From: Rhodamnia argentea | Lineage: Eukaryota > Streptophyta > Magnoliopsida > Myrtales > Myrtaceae | Reading direction: 5' to 3' | Assembly: GCF_020921035.1 (NCBI RefSeq) | Contig: NC_063153.1 | Coordinates: 7,316,001-7,380,000 of the forward strand | DNA: 64,000 nt | Shown: in pieces, positions 1 to 17,480 of the stretch | Layout: every line of letters begins with the position of its first letter | How positions within the stretch are numbered: position 1 is the stretch's first letter | The notes under the pieces: model-generated | Databases searched by the model: none | The model's input: the letters and a program-made list of their open reading frames with translations, nothing else | What the model was told of the DNA's origin: nothing | Program-made: the position numbers and the translations under genes

Positions 1-75
1 ACCGAGGGAATGACGGCCCTCGCCCCTGGGTTAATCGGCCGTGGCCGGCGGGGTCCTCACAATGACCCTCGGCGA
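1..75. repeat. GC-rich repeat fragment at window edge
   Basis: This short stretch is rich in GGCCGG and GACCCTCGGCGACC-type words and is followed by an A-rich run. It resembles the interior of the long-TIR element at 60303-60932, which carries similar GCCGGCGGCGGCGACCC words. The left end lies outside the window, so neither terminal repeat nor target duplication can be seen. It is probably a truncated copy of the same family. Confidence 0.3.
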
Positions 76-518
76 CCAAGAGGGAGAAAACGAAAAAAAA
101 TAAAAAGACAAAATAAAAAGAAAATTTTCAAAATAACTAAAAAACATAAAATAAAAATCCACAAGTGTATTAAAAAGTTTAAAAGAAATTGCTTCGGTGT
201 TGTCACGTCATATTTTCCGGCGGAGCAAATCGGCAATGGCATTTAAATGGTCATTTTTTCAAATTTGTGACACTCAAGTGAGAAAAAAAAAGTTGTGATA
301 TTCAAGAGAACGTCATATATAAGTTATGGTACTCCCGATGTATTTTAACCCTAATTTTTCAAGTTAAAAATATTAAATCTGTATACTTGAGAAATAAAAA
401 TAAAGTCAAAATATTTTAACTCTGTTATGAGTGTTATCCACATGTTCATCGGCCACCGCCACTCCATCGTCCTCTAAAAACCGCATATCGCGGAATACAG
501 GCGCGGAACAAGAAAGCA
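76..518. other. Intergenic DNA and proximal 5' flank of RPL35
   Basis: AT-rich DNA with A-runs to about position 430, then a more GC-rich stretch with GCCACCGCCACTCC just ahead of the first RPL35 codon. The last 60-90 bases are probably the 5' leader of RPL35. No clear TATA box or other recognisable motif was found, and I see no separate gene. Confidence 0.4.
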
Positions 519-2642
519 ATGGCTTCCTTGACCATGGCTTCCTTCGCTCTGAGACTGCCCCCTTCGTCCTCTCGAGCTTCTCCAGGGTCGGTCCGTCTCG
601 CGCCGCTCAATGCGGCGACCAACTCTCTGAAGCTCAGCTCCGTCCGTTGCATCTCCGGGTTTCCCTCGCTCCAGTCCCGCAAAGTGTCCGCAGTCTCTCC
701 CCTCTCTCGGAGCCCGAGGCCTCTGACCGTCGTCTCCGCGAAAGGCTACAAGATGAAGACCCACAAGGTGCTTATGATTTTCTAGGTTCTTTTCGTTCTC
801 TCTCTCTCTCTCTCTCTCTCTTGATGGGTCTTTCTTCTTCGAGTTTATCTTGTTAAAAGGATTGGTTTGTCAAAAAAGTTCTTTTGGCGCTTCGTGTGAA
901 TGGTGAATTTTGTGGATAGGCTTCGGCGAAGCGATTCAGAGTGACGGGTAGAGGGAAGATTGTGCGGAGGAGGGCTGGAAAGCAGCATCTGCTCGCGAAG
1001 AAGAACACCAAAAGGAAATGGCGATTGTCAAAGATGGTGGGTTCTTTTTCTTTTTGTGGAATTGACTGTCGTTGCCCCGGCATTTGTTGCTGTCGTTGTT
1101 GTTACTGTTGATTTTGTTGCTGCTGCTTTAAATTTGTTAACTTGCAGCTACGTTCTTCCAAAATGCATGTTTGTTGCAGAACTGACTGGAGCTAGAGCAT
1201 TTGTCTGGATGATCATTTTCTTATAATTTGCTTTTATACCATCGGATAGGGACAAGTTGCATTAAACAATTACTGAATTCTGCTGAAACCAAGTTTTGAA
1301 TACCAATTACCAATCGTCGAATCATCTGTAAACTTATAGACAAGCTGTTGCACTAATTTCTTTCTCATCCTCCGCAATCTCAATGATTCAGTCATGGGCT
1401 TGCTTCTTTAGCACTCATATATGCAGAGTGATCCTTTTTCCTTTGCTGGACTGTTTGCCTGAATTGTTGAGATGCTTATGTCCTGCCTCATGCTATTTTG
1501 AAGAAGATGGACTGTTTGGACTATGGTTAACTTCTACAACCGGGTCTTTCTTTCTTTTACTAAGTTCAGTTACCTGCGAAATGTGAGTCATATCTAGTAC
1601 AGTTCTTACGCACTTTGCAAATTTGCATCAGCAGTAATTGGACTAGGTTTATACTTGTTCTATATCTTGCTTTGCATCATTGGTTGCTAAGGTAGCCTGG
1701 ATTAATGCTTAGGGGATCTCAAATCAACTACACGCTGCTATGTATGCAAAAGGAACTCTTGGCAGTGCATGTGGCATAAAGTGTAGTGGGTTGCAGTTCG
1801 TAATTTTAGTGGTTTGCTGTTGGTGTACATCTCATGTTAGTAATTTTAGATCAGTTGGAACATAGGTGGTGATTTCCTGGTAAAAAGAGTAAGTTGGTTG
1901 CATGTGGAGAGATGAAACCTTTGTAGAGTAAGTAATGCTATCAAATGGTTGTTATTGATGCCATAGAGATTCAATCAATTAAAAGCACCGGTTCTACACT
2001 ACCAGATGCACCTCTTTCTCCTTTGACTAAGCTTAGTAGAAAAATGAGCTTGAAAGAACTGTCGTAAGTTGTGTCCATGACATCCCAAGTGGTTTCTAAG
2101 TTGAAGTGCAGCAATTTAATCAAATGTTGACATGCAAGTATGTCATTATGCTCTTGCACCTTTCTTTGTTGCATTGTCATTGTGAAGTTTATAGTCATCT
2201 ATGAGAGTGTGGATTGTTCCTTTTGTATACAAAATCAATGACAGAAACAGATGCTCCGTAATTTGACTGTTTTGATGCAGACATGGCAATGTCTATTTAA
2301 ATGATAATCTTTCTACAGCTCCTACCTTCATCTTGAGCTAGGTCCTTTGACAAGATAACTTTTTTCCTCCCTGTGGTCTACCTTTCATGTAGGCAATAGC
2401 TTCTCAATTTTCCGTGATATTTTTTTGTGGTAGGTGATATCAATGGGAGAACTTCATTGAGATTGCCATGCAACTTCGTGAATGCTATCATGTTGACATG
2501 AGCTACTTTGATGTTGTCATAATTTGAGATTCGCTCTTACAAGAGTTCATTGTTGTCAATGCAGCATCCTGTCAGCCGGAGTGACTATGACAATGTCATC
2601 GGTGCCTTACCGTATCTGAAAGTCAATAGACTGGCAAAGTAG
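519..2642 (+). CDS. RPL35: Plastid 50S ribosomal protein L35 (bL35c)
   Basis: Structural protein of the large subunit of the plastid ribosome. Coding exons are 519-767, 920-1036 and 2565-2642 (83, 39 and 25 codons plus stop), giving 147 residues. All junctions are GT-AG in phase 0. Residues 1 to about 73 are Ser/Ala/Arg-rich with few acidic residues, as in a chloroplast transit peptide. The mature part starts near [15 protein letters not shown], and the basic bL35 core continues in exon 2 ([19 protein letters not shown], then KKNTKRK). Exon 3 encodes the conserved tail ending NRLAK. The length matches the roughly 145-residue plant protein. I chose the first ATG (MASLTMAS); a second in-frame ATG lies five codons later. 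Intron 1 contains a (TC)n run and intron 2 is about 1.5 kb with no visible insertion. It is the first of three plastid-related genes in the window. Confidence 0.95.
797..821. repeat. (TC)n microsatellite in RPL35 intron 1
   Basis: Uninterrupted TC dinucleotide run of about 25 bases, starting about 30 bases after the intron 1 donor site. One of several CT/GA runs in this window. Confidence 0.9.
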
Positions 2643-3700
2643 ATTAATTTTCTCTGGATGAAGGCGCTTTTGGTTTGTTTCCTGTAATTGCTTCATTCGT
2701 GCGAAACACAACTGCTTTCTGAATTGTTCCATTTCAGATCAAGTCTAATGAAGTTTTAGCTTTTCCGAGTTAACATGTTATGCATCTATGAACAAGAATT
2801 CCATAGATGGCAGCTTGTGTAAATGAGTACAGATTCTGAATCTTGCCAGTTGAGTTGGATTTGCTTGCTTCTTTCACAAATTTGTGCACCAGAAGCGTGC
2901 ATTGACACTCTAGAACCCGAAGAACCTCCCGTCGACACACGGCTCCTGTTGTCCCTGCCATTCAATTGTTGATGCTGAGTCATCTTCAAGACTTTGGTTT
3001 GCCATCGACTGGCTGTGTAGAACACAGAGAGAGAGAGAGAGAGACTTTAGTCTAAAGAAAAAACCAAAGAAGGGCATAAAGCAAGCGAGTTGCTTATTTT
3101 CACCTCAAATCACGTGGTCCAATGCAGCTAGCAGTGCTCCTAAGTTTGATTTTTTTTTTTTTTTGTTTTTTGGTCAAAGTGCTCCTAAGTTTGATTAGAA
3201 AGCAACCTATGGACCGAAACTCGGCACCGTAACGGAGGAATCATACTTGTCGTCTCCAAGCAACGTGGTCGTCACTTCCCCAACTTATCTCCAATCCAAC
3301 TAACGTTCCGAAGTTCAGGAGCGCAGTCAACTTCACGAGAGCTTTTTCCTTTGAGTTTTCCATTTATGGGGTTTATTTTTTTGTTGGCAAGGTTATCTCC
3401 GTTACAAGTGACGGGAAAAGGGAATGACAGTTCCCTCGAATTACAGGTGTTCACGAAACTGCAAGAAAGTATCACCTTCCCATACCTCGGGGACTCCTAT
3501 GAACAAACATCCCGCGAATCGAGGGGTCATCCTCTTTGTCTGATTCCTAGGCCAGAGACATGGCGTTGCAGACATTATTACTGCCACTTCCGTCCATCTA
3601 TTAGCGAAGCAACCACCCAATCACACCGCCGGTTTCTCCTTAAATATCGTTCCTTTTCTTCCCATTCTTCGACATATTCAACGTACTTTCGAGCGAAAAG
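2643..3700. other. Intergenic region between RPL35 and SCPL
   Basis: Contains the RPL35 3' end, a (GA)n run at 3025-3044, a small retroposition footprint (listed separately) and the SCPL promoter and leader. The possible TATA-like stretch TTAAATATC near 3641 lies about 60 bases before the SCPL start codon. Open frames here are short and overlap on both strands, so I call no gene. Confidence 0.5.
3133..3196 (-). mobile_element. Minimal poly(A) retroposition footprint with 18-19 bp target duplication
   Basis: The 18-base word beginning AGTGCTCC and ending TTTGAT occurs at 3133-3150 and again at 3178-3195; a shared following T extends it to 19. Between them lie about 26 bases, almost all T, ending GGTCAA. 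Read on the minus strand, the insert is a short 3' tail followed by poly(A). A long direct repeat flanking a poly(A) stretch is the signature of LINE-driven insertion, so this looks like an almost completely 5'-truncated LINE or SINE end. Slippage within the T run may have changed its length. Confidence 0.6.
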
Positions 3701-9908
<6,208 letters not shown>

Positions 9909-12900
9909 AAGTTCTTATTGTTACTCGCAATTGCACTCTTCCACAGCGAAGTTCTCTATGGGGTTGCAAGTCATTCGATCTCTGCGCACGTATTCATGAT
10001 GGAGAAAAGCATTCATGTGGGACTTGAAACAAGACCTTGAACTGTAGATGACAAGAATTTCAGGTTGCCCTGTTTCTTTCCCTCTTTAATGGTTTAAGAA
10101 CATTCAGGTTGTTGAGGGGTACGTAGAATGTTATCGCCTTCATTTTGACATGGCATGCGATGGCTTTTCGCAGCATCGAGGATCGATCTTTTGTTACCAT
10201 CTAGTCCAGGGGAAAGGCTTTGCTATGCTTTGCCATCATAAGAAATTGTCCTTGGTATAGATCGACTCGTCATGGTCACCATCTCCGATTGTTCAGAATG
10301 ACACTGTTCTGTACGACGAATCGGAGCTCGTGCTGATTTTTACAAAGCTATTCACTGATTTAGAAAGATAATTTCTCCTCGAATTCGAGTTTCGGCGGCT
10401 CCTACCTCTAGACAATTTCCCTATGAAGTTCTTACTGAAAAGAATCACTAGGTTTTCACACGTCTGTGTGCAGGCTTCTGGAGTTCTTTTGGATTTCACA
10501 ACTATACTACTTGTTCAGTCACTATGGAAAGGGAGAGACCATCCTTCAAAGTCTTTCAGAATGGCTGTTTGCCATGGGCTACTCCATCGAGTAATCAAAC
10601 TTAGCACACACTAATTACAATGAACATGGCTATTCCACTTAATATCTTCTTGAAAGCTTCTTCCTAATTATATCGCGATAATTAAGATCATACAGTCACT
10701 AAAATTGCTCATGAACTACATGATTAATCGACACAACTTAAATGGATTGTTTATACTTATCTCTCAACTCGGTCAACCGTTAGGGGGAAATTGTCCAAAA
10801 AATCTTAAACCTATTGCACTTTTGTTAATTCAATTCGAAGCCTTTTAATTTTATCAATTGAGTCATAAGTACTTTAACGTTTTATCAATTGAGTCCATCC
10901 GGCCAATTTTGACGAAAATCGCCGACGTGGACCCCGGCCGTCTTATGTGGCACGGTCGGCTAGGTGGAGGCCCGGCTTGCCAGCCACTTCGAGGGAAAAA
11001 AGAATAAAAGTTAAAATATTAATTAAAATTGTCTATATCTACGGCGACCGTGCCACATGGGATGGCCGAGATCCATGTCGGCGATTTTCTGTCAAAATCG
11101 GCCGGATGGACTCAATTGGCAAAACGTCGAAAGGTCTATTACTCAACTGGTAAAATTAAAAGGTTTATGACTGAATTGGCAATAGTGTAATAGGTTTAGA
11201 ACATTATGGACAATTTCCCTCTAATTGTTAGAAACATGTCAATACATCATTTCTACATTACTATTTTCAAAGGGTTTTCATGGACAACTTTCCTCAACTG
11301 CAAGGGTACTCCACATGGTTCTGATGTACAAAGTGGACGAGCCCCCCTTTAAGAATGGTGATAGATAGCGTAGATTAAACGTTGACATGATTATCTAGCA
11401 TTACCATAGCGTACAAACAAATGTAATTCGCCAATTAATACACGTATAAGGTTATTTACAAGAATGTTCCATTACATAGGGTTAGTTATCTCAAAAAAAA
11501 AAAAATTCCCTTTCTAGTGTGAATTTGAGCATCTAATTAACTTTTTGATGTTGTGTTTGTAATGTTGACTTGCTAATTGCCATCATTTAAAGTTTGAAAG
11601 ACATCTTTCAACCGCGGGGAGATTTAAAGTGAAACTATAGTCCACGCTCACGCACTTTGCGATCGAGCATGGAACCGTGAGGCAATCTCGATCGTCCTCT
11701 ATACCTCTGAAATCGAATTTGCTTTAGCACCTTAGCACATCTCAAGAATGACCAGAGACCGATTACTGGGGCCTCATGCAATTGTTGTGTTGAAATTCGA
11801 ATTTCTGCACCCTTGTGATTGGCGGAGAAGGTTACTGAAAATTTGAAAAAAATGCACCAAATTGATGCAATCTGAGGTTTATTACATAAAATTGATGATG
11901 GCAGTCGAAGCATAGTCACCCAAATTGCAAGTGATCTTAAATTGTAGTGGCAAGAAGTACTATGTCTCCCTAACAATTGTATATTTATTAATTAGGCCCA
12001 GGTTATTGCTGCACCTTATTTTCTCAGTAAAATATAACTTGCAGTCCTAAAGGCTAAATTAGTGGTAATGAAACATTTGCAAGTAATTCCAATTAATGTT
12101 TTTCGGATCTCCACAAATAAGTATAAAACATTTTAAGGGTCTATTGGGACAATGACACATACACAACATTTGGATTCTTGTGAAAATTTTAGAGGAGTTC
12201 AAGTTTATGTCAGGTGCTAGAAGCATCGACACTCTTCGGGGAGTCTCCGTGTCCTGTCCGACACTTTTCAACATGCGATCAACACATGGTCGGCGCTCCA
12301 CACACGACAGAGATAAGCGAGTCTAGTAACCTGACACGCTATTTCGACACGCACGGGGGTCAATTTTAAGCATTCTCAATAAATCTGGAATCAAAATGTA
12401 AATTTATCGAAAATGTATATACTTAAGTCATATATCCAAACACCCAAAAATTAATATACCTATCCAGTAAAAAAAAAATTAATCATGAATCCCCAACAGA
12501 AGAAAAAGAAGAAACTCACCGCTATGTGTGTGTATATAGTAGTTCCATGAACAATGCTTTGCGGGATTTTTTTTTAAAGTGGAAATGCCATAAAGCCCGA
12601 GCCAAGATCCGTGATACGAAAACCAAAATCATAATGAGTAAGAAAAAGATATCATGATGTATGTCGATTACTCCTTGCATCATAGGTGTTGTTGTGTCTT
12701 GTAGGAGAAATCGGAACCAAGTCAAGATCTAATTAGCAGCATTGGCAAGGTTAGCTAGTAGGTAGATCGTTTTTTCTTTCGATGGGTGGAACTATCGATT
12801 CAATCCAAAGGCTAGAAATTATCTGATCATATGCCGACACAATTACAATTAATACTTAAAAGTTAAATAGTCCTTCTTTGCCTTTGGTTCAATACCTTAT

Positions 12901-13534
12901 GTAGTAAGTCATCGCAAGCTCCTCGCCTTCAGCCATCAAGCCTCGAAGTAAGAAGATTGACTACTGGGATAACGAAGATATGAAAATGTTTAAGATCGAT
13001 AGGAGATTCCAGGCTAAAAATGCTTAGTAGAGTGCTTGAAGAGCCAAAGGGAATGCGCCAAGTTGTGTTCAAATATGTCGGAATTCTCTATTTTTTTATA
13101 AATGACGTGTCAACGTATCGTGTCGCGTGTCGATGTCGATACTACTTAGGTCGGGTGGTGCGTTGGATATGAAATGGAGTGTGACATTCGAGCGTTTGAT
13201 TTATTTATCCGGTAAACTACAAAATTGTAAAAGGGTTGGCGATTGTTTGGTTGAATTATATAATTTTTTTTATATTGATGTAATGGAATAGCGTGGAGAT
13301 TAAAAACAAATTTTTGTTTATAATTTTCATGAACTTGTTTTTATTCAAAGCTTAAATTCCACGGCTACAGCTTTAATTGACCATAGGATAATTCACCAAA
13401 ACATTATTCTCTAGCATTTTTTAAACAACATACCGCCCAAAATTCGTAATGATATGACAAACCACAAAAAAAAAAAAGTAAAAAGAATTTTTTTTTTAAC
13501 TTCTTATAGCCCGTAAACGTGATCGTTGTGCAGG
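9909..13534. other. Intergenic region between SCPL and MAT1
   Basis: About 3.6 kb without a convincing gene. It holds the SCPL 3' untranslated region, the long-TIR element at 10783-11221, and scattered GTGTCG/CGACAC-rich words around 12220-12360 and 13100-13180 that look like remnants of another repeat. The remainder is AT-rich. Open frames are short, lack family motifs and usually coincide with open frames on the other strand. Confidence 0.5.
10783..11221. mobile_element. Long-TIR non-autonomous DNA element (Mutator-like MITE, copy 1)
   Basis: About 439 bp with inverted repeats of roughly 150 bases at both ends. The left end starts GGGGGAAATTGTCC and the right end finishes GGACAATTTCCCTC. 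Both arms then carry 'CAATTGAGTCCATCCGGCC' and 'AAATCGCCGAC' type blocks in opposite orientation. Flanking 9-mers at 10774-10782 and 11222-11230 agree at 6 of 9 positions, and all three differences are C-to-T. That would suit an aged 9-bp Mutator-type target duplication. No coding capacity was found. Related copies are at 60303-60932 and probably 62446-62725. Confidence 0.75.
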
Positions 13535-14510
13535 AAAAACCGCTGATTTCTCAATTGGCGCCTGTGGAACAGGAACACCCACCTCGGACTTCAGCTCCGG
13601 TGAGACACTGTTTCTTCCTGTAATCACCACTCGCTTTTGTTCTTCACTCTGTAATCAGCACATACTTCTGCGCTTCGTTTGTTCATTTTCTTCTTTACCT
13701 TTTTTCTGAGGCTATGCTCTTCGGACGCGATCATGAATGTGCAACTTTTTTTTGTTGTCCTGTTCAATTTCTTTATTTTTCAAATTTTGGGCGATGTCGA
13801 GACGAGGGTGAGTTCTTGATTTTGATCGAATGGGGGTACAAGTGTGACCGTAATGAACTGTGTGTTCCTTCGTGGGTTCTAGAGATTTGGGCGTCTAGCC
13901 ACATTGAGTGTGCCCTCTTCGTGTTTGATAATATGTCTCAGAGGTCTATACTTTAGTCACGGGTGCATCTTGCGTTACCACTTTGGCAGAGGCTCTTATT
14001 TATGAAGGAGAAGAGCAATCCCAGACTTGACTTATATGCCCATACGTGGGTAAGAAGAAGAGAATTCATTTGAGTTTCTCTTCTAGTCCTTTTTTGGCCC
14101 TTTTACATAGGATAAAGATGGGATATTGATCCAGTCAATTTGGCGGGAGTTCAATTTCAGGATTCACATTTTCGGTATTCCGTGCAATGGTTTGAATGGG
14201 AAACTTTGAAGAATGTGTTGTGGCTGCTGCAAAAGATTCATTTTTCCATCCGTGTCTCCTGCATCTTATTCTTATGTCTAGCACTCTGTCTGACTAATAT
14301 TATGTGTCATTTGTGCAGGTACCTCCAAAGAGTTTCTCTCGATTCCGTGGACAAAATCTACAGCTGCTCCTTGAGGTCATGATATATTGGTATGAGCAGA
14401 TAATCGAGCACTTGTATTTGTGTATGCATCTTTTTACGTAGTTGACTCATTTTGTCTTGTGAATCATTAGATAGGAACCAGGTTGAGGACGGTTGAGAGG
14501 ACACAAACCA
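13535..14510 (+). other. Putative 5' leader of the MAT1 gene, with introns
   Basis: Likely untranslated first exon ending at 13599 (CTCCG followed by the donor GTGAGA). A possible second leader exon spans 14319-14375, after the acceptor TTTGTGCAG and before a GT at 14376. The coding exon then opens downstream of about 14470. The arrangement is inferred from splice-site quality only; transcript data would be needed to fix it. Leader introns are common in plant housekeeping genes. Confidence 0.4.
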
Positions 14511-17166
14511 ATGGTAGTTTCTGGCACTAATCCCCACAACAGGGAAATGGCCATTAGGAGGAGGATGGCCAGCATGTAAGTCTCTCACTCTCTGTCGCCA
14601 CCTCCCTAACATCCATTCCGCCACGAGATCTGGGCTGCACGCACTAGTTTATAGATTTTACTGCTAAAATGCAGGCAAAGTGTATTACTACTTACTCGTA
14701 GTTGTTGCTCATGGCACAAATTAAAGTATTCAGACATCACTTACACAAAGGCGTTCTTTTTTCTAGTTTTGGTGTTTTTATGCTCTAAGTCTAATTCTAA
14801 CTGTTTTTCTTTCTACTACCTTGGCAATTTCTTGATCTTAGGCAAGGTTTTTAAGATACCCCTGTGCTATTTGTGTCTTACACTTTGATTGCTTTTTTTT
14901 TTTTTTTTCCAGAAGTTTCCTGACCTGACATGGAAGAGAAAAATGAACAAATATCCATGTAGGAAGGAAAATAGCCAAAGAAAAAACTGCACAACTGGGC
15001 AACTTAAACATAGGGCCAAACGAATTTACTTTGTCTCATTTGCTTTCACTTACAGATTCAATAAAAGAGAAGACGATTTTCCATCCGTGAAAGAGTACAA
15101 TGACTACTTGGAAGAAGTGGAGGAAATGAGTGAGCTTGTGAATGTTTTTAATTGGATTTCCTCATCTTGTTTCATTGCTGAGTCTGACTATGATACTTTG
15201 CAGCATTCAATCTGATTGAAGGAATGGATGTGCCGACTATTGAAGCAAAGATTGCAAAGTACCAGGAAGAAAATGCTGAGCAGATTATGATTAATCGCGC
15301 GAAGAAGGTGGCTGTCTCTGCTTTATCTGATATATTGTTTTGGCCATGTTAGTTCAATAGTAATTCAGCTGTTTCAACACTTTCTTTGAGTTTATGCTTT
15401 TAAGTCTCAATAGTCGAAGTGTCATGACTTTGCATTTGGTATTCACTGTTGCTATTGCTTAACAGGCTGAAGAGTTTGCTGCAGCGTTGGCTGCAAGCAA
15501 GGGGCTGCCTCCCCAAGGTGATCCAGACGGGGTAAGAAAAATGAAAACCTATTGATCACTTTATTATTGTTGGATTCTACTATTATTGCCAAGTCTTTCC
15601 AAGTTGATCAATTCCATCATTTATTTGCTCCATGTATATCCTGTATCTTTACATTTACTATATCAGAAAACTTTTGTCTTTATTTTTAAGTTTTGTGAAT
15701 GGTTATCTGGAGTCACCTATCAATTCATAGTTCTATTGCTTGCTGTGGCGTGTAAAAACTTACATGTACACTTTCTATAAGGAAAAGTGACCTGGGTGCT
15801 TCGAAGGAGGTCTCCCTTGATGACATCTTTTGTTTGTCATAGTGTCCTTGAGGCCATGGTTTAGGAAATGACAATGCACAAGTTGTCAAGGATGATCAGA
15901 TGAGTCAATAATTCCTTAGTCATTAAAGGGAAACATGATGTGGTGCTTTGTGACTATCATGAATCAGGAGTTTTCTAAATTCATTTCTAAGTATTGTCAT
16001 AAAATAAAGCATGTTGTGTGATCCTGGGATGATAATCTGCAACCTCACGAGTTAGAGGCGTAGAAAAGCTACAACGTTGGAGAAGCCTTATCTCTAGTGT
16101 GTTTGCTTTTAGTACAGCCCAAGAATATGGATCTTACTTTTGCATTATATGATCATGCCCTTCACTATTCTCAACCTTCTTTGTTTTTTGTCCTTTTTTT
16201 TTTTTTTTTTATGTTCTTAATGATGGTGTAGCAAATTCACGTGAGGAAGTAATACCACTATTAGGTTTCCATTTAGTTGGATGTTGGAACCATTAAAGTT
16301 AGCATGAATTGTACTGGGAATGCCTTGCGGTTGTAGTTCTTGTTCTTATTGATCTCGATAGCCAGTGCATAATTTGGATATTTTATTCCTCCACCCCCAG
16401 TTCCATTTTTCAAGAGAAGTTCTATAGGATGAGATTCATTGTACGCACATCTATGCATGTGTACATGGATAGATATTGTAATCATGGGATCGAGAATGTC
16501 ACCAACTACACATGCATTAAGCCAAATCAGAGACTGAAATGATCTAAAGGAATGATAGGGAGCAGGTTAAGGCTATGAATGCTACACTTCCAAAAGAAGA
16601 ACGATAATCCATCTCTATCTAAGTGGTTGATTGAGGCATTTAGAGGGAGGATGCAAAAATGGCGTACACATGGTATCCATACATCTTAAGAAAGCACTTG
16701 ATGTGGTCCCTAGAGAAGTTCTTAAAATCACTGGCGTATTCTCTTAGAACTCCTTTGTCAGGAAACTATGGCAGACACCATTGATTGGATAAACCTAGAT
16801 TACCTTCTGTCTGTATTTTGGTTTACTTTTGATTTTGGATGTTTGTTTTTCCGTGAAATATTAGTTGCAGATCGTATTGTTTGCTTTCTCATGTCTTTAG
16901 CCTCCATTCAGGCTCTTAACTCTCAAGCAGGATTGAGTGTTGGGACACAGGGACAATATGCTCCTGCAATTGCTGGAGGACAGCCACGGCCAACTGGCAT
17001 GGCCCCACAGCCAGTGCCACTTGGGACTGGCCTTGACATCCATGGATACGATGATGAAGAAATGATGAAGCTCCGAGCCGAAAGAGGAGGAAGAGCGGGA
17101 GGGTGGAGCATAGAGCTAAGCAAGAAAAGGGCTATTGAAGAAGCATTTGGAAGCATTTGGATATGA
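14511..17166 (+). CDS. CDK-activating kinase assembly factor MAT1-like
   Basis: MAT1 stabilises the CDK7/CDKD-cyclin H pair and anchors it in TFIIH, acting in the nucleus in transcription and cell-cycle control. Exons are 14511-14575, 15056-15129, 15204-15307, 15466-15531 and 16912-17166; joined they encode 187 residues. The protein opens MVVSGTNPHNREMAIRRRM, then carries the conserved block FNKREDDFPSVKEYNDYLEE, a coiled coil containing KYQEENAEQIMINRAKK, and a Gly/Pro-rich linker. It ends in the conserved GGW...KKRAIEEAFGSIWI tail. The N-terminal C3HC4 RING finger of animal and yeast MAT1 is absent; from memory the Arabidopsis protein of about 178 residues is likewise short. The last intron is 1.4 kb. 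It converges with RPOTp, which ends about 2 kb downstream on the other strand. Confidence 0.9.
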
Positions 17167-17436
17167 TTCAGTCAGTTCTGGCACTGTTCTTGTTTGTGTT
17201 CGGGAGCATTCTAAGATGGTTCTTAAGAGAGGAAGCCAGAATTGCAATTATTATGATTGATCTGGCTAATAAGTGTTTGCAATTATCTGCATGAAGATCA
17301 TGTCTTTTTTATTCTTGCATGGAGAGCATTCCGAGCAGCAGCAGCCTTTCTGCTGGCTCTCTTAATGCGACATTGAAGGTGTAAAATTGTTACCTCCTCT
17401 TATACAATCATACTTGGAATAGTAACAGGAACTGAA

Positions 17437-17480
<44 letters not shown>

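Noticed and set aside
12200-13180. GTGTCG/CGACAC-rich words at both ends of a 1-kb stretch
   Set aside because: I could not align them into terminal repeats or find a target duplication, so no element is called.
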